Source: Fibrobacteria bacterium (lineage in GTDB: Bacteria; Fibrobacterota; Fibrobacteria; UBA11236). Taken from it: a stretch of DNA of 38,045 nt. Position 1 is the stretch's first letter. The number at the start of each line of letters is the position of its first letter. The translations under genes were made by a program, and so were the position numbers. Below are positions 33,658 to 38,045 of this stretch, piece after piece. Under the pieces are notes generated by a model. That model saw only the letters and a program-made list of their open reading frames with translations, was not told the DNA's origin and made no database searches. The stretch covers positions 1-38,045 of the forward strand of contig JADGQO010000002.1 of assembly GCA_017881725.1 (NCBI GenBank), given 5' to 3'.

Positions 33658-34146
33658 TCAGTCCCAGCGGTGATGGGCGGGATGCCCGGGTTTCACCATC
33701 ACGAAAACGCCTTTGCACTTGGCTGTAACCTTGCCGTTACTGCTCAATTCGGACTCCACGGTCACGTGCCCACCGGTAACATCCACGATGCGCGCGCGCA
33801 AATGCAACGATTGGTTGGAAGGCGTCGGAGCCAATAATTGCACCGAGTATTTGGCCGTGACTGTGCACTGAGGCTTGTCCCAGCCGTGATCATTCATTAA
33901 TCTCCAAGCCGCCGCCCAATTGGAATGGCAATCCAGCAAGGAACCTACGATTCCCCCGTTTAACATGCCCGGATACGCTTCATGATGCGACTCCGGCATC
34001 CAGTCCGCGACGACTTCATCGCCGTGGGGAAAACTCCGAATGCGCAATCCCTTGGCATTGGCCGGCCCGCAACCGAAGCAAATGCTTTTGCTCGCGTAGC
34101 GTTCCTGTAAACTTTGTGTTTCCGTTTTTTTTACCTCGTCCATCAT
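33658..34146 (-). CDS. PaaI-like hotdog thioesterase
   Basis: 162 residues from ATG 34146, preferred because AAAGG lies just upstream; the frame stays open to 34194. CFGCGPANAKGL near the N-terminus and HEAYPGMLNGGIVGSLLDCHSNWA in the middle fit the 4HBT hotdog family of small acyl-CoA thioesterases. These form homotetramers with the catalytic acidic residue in the central helix (here Asp in LLDCH). The strand VTAKYSVQLLAPTPSNQSLH follows. The substrate cannot be told. Convergent with the tail operon and unrelated to it. Confidence 0.82.
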   Translation of the reverse strand: MMDEVKKTETQSLQERYASKSICFGCGPANAKGLRIRSFPHGDEVVADWMPESHHEAYPGMLNGGIVGSLLDCHSNWAAAWRLMNDHGWDKPQCTVTAKYSVQLLAPTPSNQSLHLRARIVDVTGGHVTVESELSSNGKVTAKCKGVFVMVKPGHPAHHRWD

Positions 34147-34317
34147 ATCGCCTTTATTTAGAGGGAGAACCCATAACCAAATCTTGCCGACCATCCATGG
34201 GCTTCATGAAACCCTGGACATGAAATTCCTTGTCAGGCAACCGTAAAATACGGCTAACACTCTCGACCGGAGCGGACATCCTTCTTGCGCAATACCATGG
34301 GAAGAACGAATTTACCG

Positions 34318-34340
34318 GTAACACGGTTACAATCCGTTAC
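34318..34340. promoter_or_regulatory. Clustered GTAAC/GTTAC sites
   Basis: GTAAC-ACG-GTTAC-AATCC-GTTAC in the divergent region between the thioesterase gene and the small secreted-protein gene. Half-sites are identical to those upstream of the tail operon but spacing differs (3 and 5 instead of 6), so a shared regulator is only a weak possibility. Confidence 0.25.
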
Positions 34341-34394
34341 TTGTGCGTGAAGGACCGTTTACCGGGCGCGACTATTTTCTTAATAGAGTAAAAA

Positions 34395-34667
34395 ATGTTC
34401 ATGGCTCATTTCGTATTCGTAATCTTATCGCTCTTCATACAGGCCCGAACGGTTGGAAGAGCCGAGGCGCCCGTCGAAAACGAATTAGACACGCTTTATC
34501 TTCCGGCTTCCCATCCCGAATACGTCCTGGCAAAACGCGCTTTATCCGCAAACGGGTTGTGCCCCACTCCCAAGGCGGAGGATTTAAAGACCGCATCCAC
34601 GGTCACGGCTCCTAAAGATTCCTCGGCCATTCCCAACCTGAATTTTTTGGTCGCCAACTGCCCTTAG
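34395..34667 (+). CDS. Small secreted hypothetical protein
   Basis: A 90-residue frame with a plausible signal peptide (MFMAHFVFVILSLFIQARTV, cleavage perhaps after GRAEA). The mature part is short, polar, with PASHPEYVLAKRALSANGLC and two Cys near the C-terminus (GLCPTP and VANCP), which could form one disulfide. No clear Shine-Dalgarno. A frame overlapping it in another register is a shadow. No family recognised. Confidence 0.45.
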   Translation: MFMAHFVFVILSLFIQARTVGRAEAPVENELDTLYLPASHPEYVLAKRALSANGLCPTPKAEDLKTASTVTAPKDSSAIPNLNFLVANCP

Positions 34668-34683
34668 GGGCCGCCAAGAAATA

Positions 34684-34723
34684 AGTGGAGCAAAGGAGCC
34701 AGCGGAAATGTCCTCGCTCCACT
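34684..34723. terminator. Possible bidirectional hairpin between convergent genes
   Basis: AGTGGAGC (34684-34691) and GCTCCACT (34716-34723) form a perfect eight-base stem around a 24-base loop in the gap between the small secreted-protein gene and the alkD-like gene. No U-tract on either side, so efficiency is doubtful. Confidence 0.3.
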
Positions 34724-34743
34724 GCGGGAACTTTCGAGAAATC

Positions 34744-35475
34744 CTAAAACCTTCCCTGCAAAATTTTTACTCGCAAGGATTCCGGAAATTTCTCAATCGC
34801 GTAGCGCAACATGGTACGCGGCATTCGCCGGTAATTGACTTTGAGATATTTTTTTTCCGCAGCCAGATGCCTATTTCCAACCTCCCTCACCATCCATCCC
34901 ACGGCCTTATGAATCAAGTCTTCGGGGGAATTCATCAGCAGATTCGCGATTCGGAAGGTCGGCTCGAATTCCCCTTTGCGTATGAACCATAAGGTGGCGA
35001 GAATGGCCATGCGCCTCTCCCACAAATTCGATGATCCGGCCAAACGAATCAGTGGCTCCCGGCTGCGGGCATCTAACCAGGCTCCAAGAATGTGCGGCGC
35101 GGTGCCGTCGATTAAATCCCAATTATTTATCCACTTCGCTCCGTTTAGGTAAATTCGAAAAATTTTTTCCTGTAATTTCTCATCACCGGTTTTGAATTTC
35201 AATTTCAGGATTTCCAATGCCGCCAGCCTATCCTCGTGGAATCGGGAAGCCAGTAACTTACACGTTTCCCCAAGCGAAATATCGGAAAATTCTTTCGCCA
35301 CCTTGCGTGTGACGGGAACGCTGATGCCCCGAAAAACGTCCCCTTCGCCGTACCCGCCGGGATAAGCTTGAAAATAACGGGCCGCACCTTTGGCACGATC
35401 TCCTTCCCCGCATCGTTTCAATGCCTGGGAAACATCGAGTGCCGAAATTAATTTCCCTTTTGTACGCATAACCAT
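34744..35475 (-). CDS. AlkD-like DNA alkylation repair protein
   Basis: 243 residues from ATG 35475, which has AAGG five bases upstream; the frame is open to a TTG at 35499. AlkD is a HEAT-like DNA glycosylase that removes positively charged alkylated bases. Visible family features: YPGGYGEGDVFRGISVPVTR at the start, NNWDLIDGTAPHILG with the key Trp-Asp pair, SNLWERRMAILATLWFIRKG, and DLIHKAVGWMVREVGNRH. The length is normal. It is convergent with the small secreted-protein gene and 48 bp downstream of the hypothetical membrane gene. Confidence 0.88.
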   Translation of the reverse strand: MVMRTKGKLISALDVSQALKRCGEGDRAKGAARYFQAYPGGYGEGDVFRGISVPVTRKVAKEFSDISLGETCKLLASRFHEDRLAALEILKLKFKTGDEKLQEKIFRIYLNGAKWINNWDLIDGTAPHILGAWLDARSREPLIRLAGSSNLWERRMAILATLWFIRKGEFEPTFRIANLLMNSPEDLIHKAVGWMVREVGNRHLAAEKKYLKVNYRRMPRTMLRYAIEKFPESLRVKILQGRF

Positions 35476-35523
35476 CGCGCCTTGGCCCACGGGAATCAAC
35501 AGCCTTTCGTCGCCAGACCGCCG

Positions 35524-36093
35524 TTAACTGCTTAGTACCAGCAGGATCAGGAGCAGCGCCAGCAAAGTTCCGGAAACGAAAAGTCCGACGCCGGAACGGC
35601 CATTACTCCCCCGGCCGCCATGCGAACCTTTAGCCCATTTATTCGCATCCTCTTCAACACGATAAACGGCCAGCAATTTTTTTTTATCCAGGCAAATCGG
35701 AAAATAGGTCTCCGGCTCCGGATTTTTATCCAACGTGCCGATTGCGTAAAGACTATCGCCCACAAGCTTGAGAAAAGTGAATCGCGCCACCGGAAAATCA
35801 CGGCTGCGAAATCCATCCCAAGCGCTATCGCCCTTTTCGATGCGGCCCACTGAGAGAGAATGGGAACCGAGATGCGCGCGGATTAAGCTTGGGACCGGAC
35901 TAGCCGTGTCGCAATTGGCAAGGGTGTCCTCCCGCGCAGACAGCATGAACTGACGATACGGTTCAAGACTGTCCGGAGAAACGATTTTCACTTTGGCGAT
36001 GTCAGCTAAAACCGTGGCTGCGCCACATAAAATCATGGCAGCGCCCCTAAAACGCATCCCCCGGAAAATCAAAACCCCGAGATGTCTACCCAT
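35524..36093 (-). CDS. Hypothetical secreted protein with C-terminal membrane anchor
   Basis: 189 residues from ATG 36093, AAAGGG upstream. The N-terminus (FRGMRFRGAAMILCGAATVLA) looks like a signal peptide; internal Met residues 13 or 20 could be the true start. The middle (~32-140) is soluble, with FPVARFTFLKLVGDSLYAIG and PETYFPICLDKKKLLAVYRV. A Gly/Ser/Arg linker leads to a C-terminal hydrophobic helix (VGLFVSGTLLALLLILLVLS). It may be a periplasmic domain tethered at its C-terminus. No family recognised. Confidence 0.65.
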   Translation of the reverse strand: MGRHLGVLIFRGMRFRGAAMILCGAATVLADIAKVKIVSPDSLEPYRQFMLSAREDTLANCDTASPVPSLIRAHLGSHSLSVGRIEKGDSAWDGFRSRDFPVARFTFLKLVGDSLYAIGTLDKNPEPETYFPICLDKKKLLAVYRVEEDANKWAKGSHGGRGSNGRSGVGLFVSGTLLALLLILLVLSS

Positions 36094-36199
36094 CGATTTC
36101 CCTTTCCCGAAACAGGTTTAAATTAACCTCGTAGATAATTCGATAACAGCCATTCGCCGAATTATATCATTTTAACCCGCGCTTAGGCGCTGCCCTGGC

Positions 36200-37348
36200 T
36201 TACCGCGTTGCCCGCGCCAGAAACCGATCCAGGAAATACAACCCCAATTGCGAACCCGGTCCCGAGAAGAAATAGTCATACCCATGGGCCGCCCAAGGAA
36301 GATCCACCGTGAAATGCGGCACGCCCAATCGTTGCAACTTCGATTCCAGTCGCAAGGTATGTGCATATGCGACCACCACGTCGGGCCGGCCATGCAGAAG
36401 TAAAGTAGGGGGAGCGTCGGATTGGAGGATTTCCACCGGGGAAGAATCAATATAGCGTTCAGGTTGTTCCGAGTAAGTTCCGCCCAGATAATCCTTCATC
36501 ACCTTTCGCGAATCCAGAATCAACGGTGGGCAGGGAAAATTCCAACCGAAAATCATATCCGCCGGAGCGTAAAAGGATACTACCGCACGGACCCCAGGTG
36601 GCCTGGGATGGCCATAACCCGCACGCAACGCGATTTGTCCGCCGGCAGAACGGCCCAATAAAACCAGGCGCTCCGTGTCTATGCGCAATTCCTTGCTGTG
36701 GAATCGAAGATATTCGATGGCGTTGGAAACATCTTCCAACTGGGCCGGATAAGTGTGCTTAGGCGACAGGCGATAATCCATCGATGCCACGGCATAACCA
36801 CGTGCGGACAAATAGCGATTGAGTTCAGGCATGTCCCGGCCATTGCCGCTGTCCCATCCGCCGCCATGGATAACGATGATACAAGGCGCATCGTCAACTT
36901 TTGTGGGATAAAAATCCAACCCAAGCGATTCGTCGCCATAGACCGCGTATATGAGGCGCTGCGGATCAATACGAGGTAGTTTTACGCCGAACCATAATTC
37001 GGAAAATCGCAAGGGACCTTTTCGCAGCTCGCCTGCCCCAGCGCTATCATCCGGGCCGAATATGTTTGCGTAAGCCCTTTGCAGTTGGAATCCTGTACGG
37101 TAGGCGCGTATCAAGGGGGTCGCGAATGATATCGCCGCGAAGATGAAAAGCAGCGATGCCGGATCCCGAAAAAAAGCATGGCGTTGCGGTAAGCTGGCGA
37201 GCACCAAGCAGAAGGGCACGGCGAAATGTCCTTTCTCCTTAACGACGACGGAAATTTTCCAGAATAGGCGCGTCGGCGGAGGAAATATCGCCAGCAGGGA
37301 CAAGCTGGCCATCCCCGACCCCAAAATCGTATCCAGAATTTTGCTCAC
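36200..37348 (-). CDS. Membrane-anchored alpha/beta hydrolase (esterase/lipase, HSL- or BD-FAE-like)
   Basis: 382 residues from GTG 37348. The N-terminal ~85 residues hold two hydrophobic segments. The rest is an alpha/beta hydrolase: HGGGW oxyanion motif, nucleophile elbow GRSAGG, Asp in HGRPDVV and His in AAHGYD, all in the right order. The SMDYRLSPKHTYPAQLEDVS segment is typical of hormone-sensitive-lipase-like and BD-FAE carboxylesterases. The natural ester substrate is unknown. It diverges from the CFA-synthase-like gene. Confidence 0.85.
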   Translation of the reverse strand: MSKILDTILGSGMASLSLLAIFPPPTRLFWKISVVVKEKGHFAVPFCLVLASLPQRHAFFRDPASLLFIFAAISFATPLIRAYRTGFQLQRAYANIFGPDDSAGAGELRKGPLRFSELWFGVKLPRIDPQRLIYAVYGDESLGLDFYPTKVDDAPCIIVIHGGGWDSGNGRDMPELNRYLSARGYAVASMDYRLSPKHTYPAQLEDVSNAIEYLRFHSKELRIDTERLVLLGRSAGGQIALRAGYGHPRPPGVRAVVSFYAPADMIFGWNFPCPPLILDSRKVMKDYLGGTYSEQPERYIDSSPVEILQSDAPPTLLLHGRPDVVVAYAHTLRLESKLQRLGVPHFTVDLPWAAHGYDYFFSGPGSQLGLYFLDRFLARATR

Positions 37349-37523
37349 CGTTTTTTTCCGTCGGAGGTTAGGCGCATTGAGTCATTTTGAAATATTTAGG
37401 AAAGGCGGATAAAAATGGCTTGAATGGAATTCCGACCTAGGATCACTGCCGGATTCAGATTTACATTGTTTATATTCCCAGGCAAACGCCTGCATGAATG
37501 CCTTATCATTACGGAGACCCGCC

Positions 37524-38045
37524 ATGAACCCATCCGCTCTCGGTGGCAAAAGCTGGAAGAATACCATCCTCCGCGGCCTGACCAAAGTGACTCAAAAAAC
37601 CGTCGGCATCCTGTTCCCGGAACAGGCCATAAAATCCGTGATGTCCAACATCAAAGTAGGCTGTATCGAGGTGGAAACCCACACCGGCGAGCTTTGGGTA
37701 TTGGGTGACCCCGCCGGGTCGCCACGCTGTCGAATCACTGTAAAGGACGGCGCCTTCTTCCGAAACCTGGTGCGTTTTTGGGACATCGGCCTAGGCGAAA
37801 GTTACCAGGCGGGTCATTATTCCGTGGACAGCCTCACCAACCTGCTCCTCATCATCAATTTGAATATCCCGCATTTACCCGGCATCAGCGGCAGTGAAAC
37901 GACCGACGAGAACGTGAACGTGGAAGGCCGGGAAAACATCGAGGGGCAGAAAAAGCGGGCGAACACCTTGCCCGGCAGCAAAAGCAACATCACCTTCCAT
38001 TATGATCTCGGTAACGATTTATACCAGCTTTTCCTGGACCATACC
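37524..38045 (+). CDS. Cyclopropane-fatty-acyl-phospholipid synthase-like methyltransferase (partial, 3' end outside window)
   Basis: 174 codons from ATG 37524, with GGAG about seven bases upstream, open to the window edge. The N-terminal domain has GELWVLGDPAGSPRCRITVK, KDGAFFRNLVRFWDIGLGES and YQAGHYSVDSLTNLLLIINL. The start of the catalytic domain reads ITFHYDLGNDLYQLFLDHT, the CFA-synthase hallmark. These enzymes use S-adenosylmethionine to form a cyclopropane ring on unsaturated acyl chains of membrane lipids. The SAM-binding part lies beyond the window. Confidence 0.88.
   Translation, partial: MNPSALGGKSWKNTILRGLTKVTQKTVGILFPEQAIKSVMSNIKVGCIEVETHTGELWVLGDPAGSPRCRITVKDGAFFRNLVRFWDIGLGESYQAGHYSVDSLTNLLLIINLNIPHLPGISGSETTDENVNVEGRENIEGQKKRANTLPGSKSNITFHYDLGNDLYQLFLDHT

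Overview
The window reads as bacterial chromosome of moderately high GC. Genes are tightly packed, many with Shine-Dalgarno sequences. An LTA-synthase-type membrane sulfatase, a futalosine-pathway MqnE, a YbeY/CorC pair and a CFA-synthase-like gene suggest a Gram-negative, possibly Fibrobacterota or a 'deltaproteobacterial' lineage. This placement is an inference from gene content only. No rRNA, tRNA or CRISPR array was seen.

Region 1 (1-5851) holds housekeeping genes: a membrane sulfatase cut by the window edge that carries a MopE-like Asp-rich metal-binding motif, mqnE, a small conserved protein, ybeY, a CorC-like CBS protein and a small coiled-coil protein. Region 2 (5852-9349) is a mobile and regulatory patch. 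It contains a catalytically degenerate IstA-like transposase, a complete insertion sequence with terminal inverted repeats, a small secreted Ala-rich protein with a clear terminator, and about 640 bp of AT-rich DNA. That AT-rich stretch carries two near-identical 16-bp palindromes, a 27-bp tandem repeat and an AAGGATTT palindrome.

Region 3 (9350-33651) is the main interest: one same-strand, mostly overlapping or closely spaced operon for a contractile, phage-tail-like particle without head, terminase, portal, integrase or recognisable lysis genes. Order: terminator-like protein, sheath, tube, tail chaperone, disordered protein, circularisation-N-like hub protein, 1200-aa tape-measure-like protein, M23 peptidase protein, gpD-like hub, gpV-like spike, PAAR-like tip, gp25, gpJ and gpI-like wedge. 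These are followed by a block of beta-rich fibre or decoration proteins (PASTA, PKD/Ig-like, IPT, YVTN propeller) and a papain-like cysteine peptidase-like protein, ending at a strong terminator. It has one sheath gene, one tube gene and a phage-like chaperone. No AAA+ ATPase is visible, unlike canonical Afp/PVC/MAC-type eCIS loci.

The most unusual signal is that recognisable domains are cut by gene boundaries in the fibre block. A PASTA domain is divided between the genes at 26755 and 27544. A PKD-like domain is divided between 29930 and 31044, and again at the homologous point between 31044 and 31362. Each downstream gene has its own start codon, two of them with a strong AAGGAG. This suggests neighbouring subunits might complete one another's folds. 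The sheath gene (one frameshift, one in-frame TGA) and the gpJ gene (one frameshift) are broken in this sequence, by mutation or sequencing error.

Region 4 (33652-38045) returns to ordinary genes: a hotdog thioesterase, a small secreted protein, an AlkD-like glycosylase, a membrane-anchored hypothetical, an alpha/beta hydrolase and a partial CFA-synthase-like methyltransferase.
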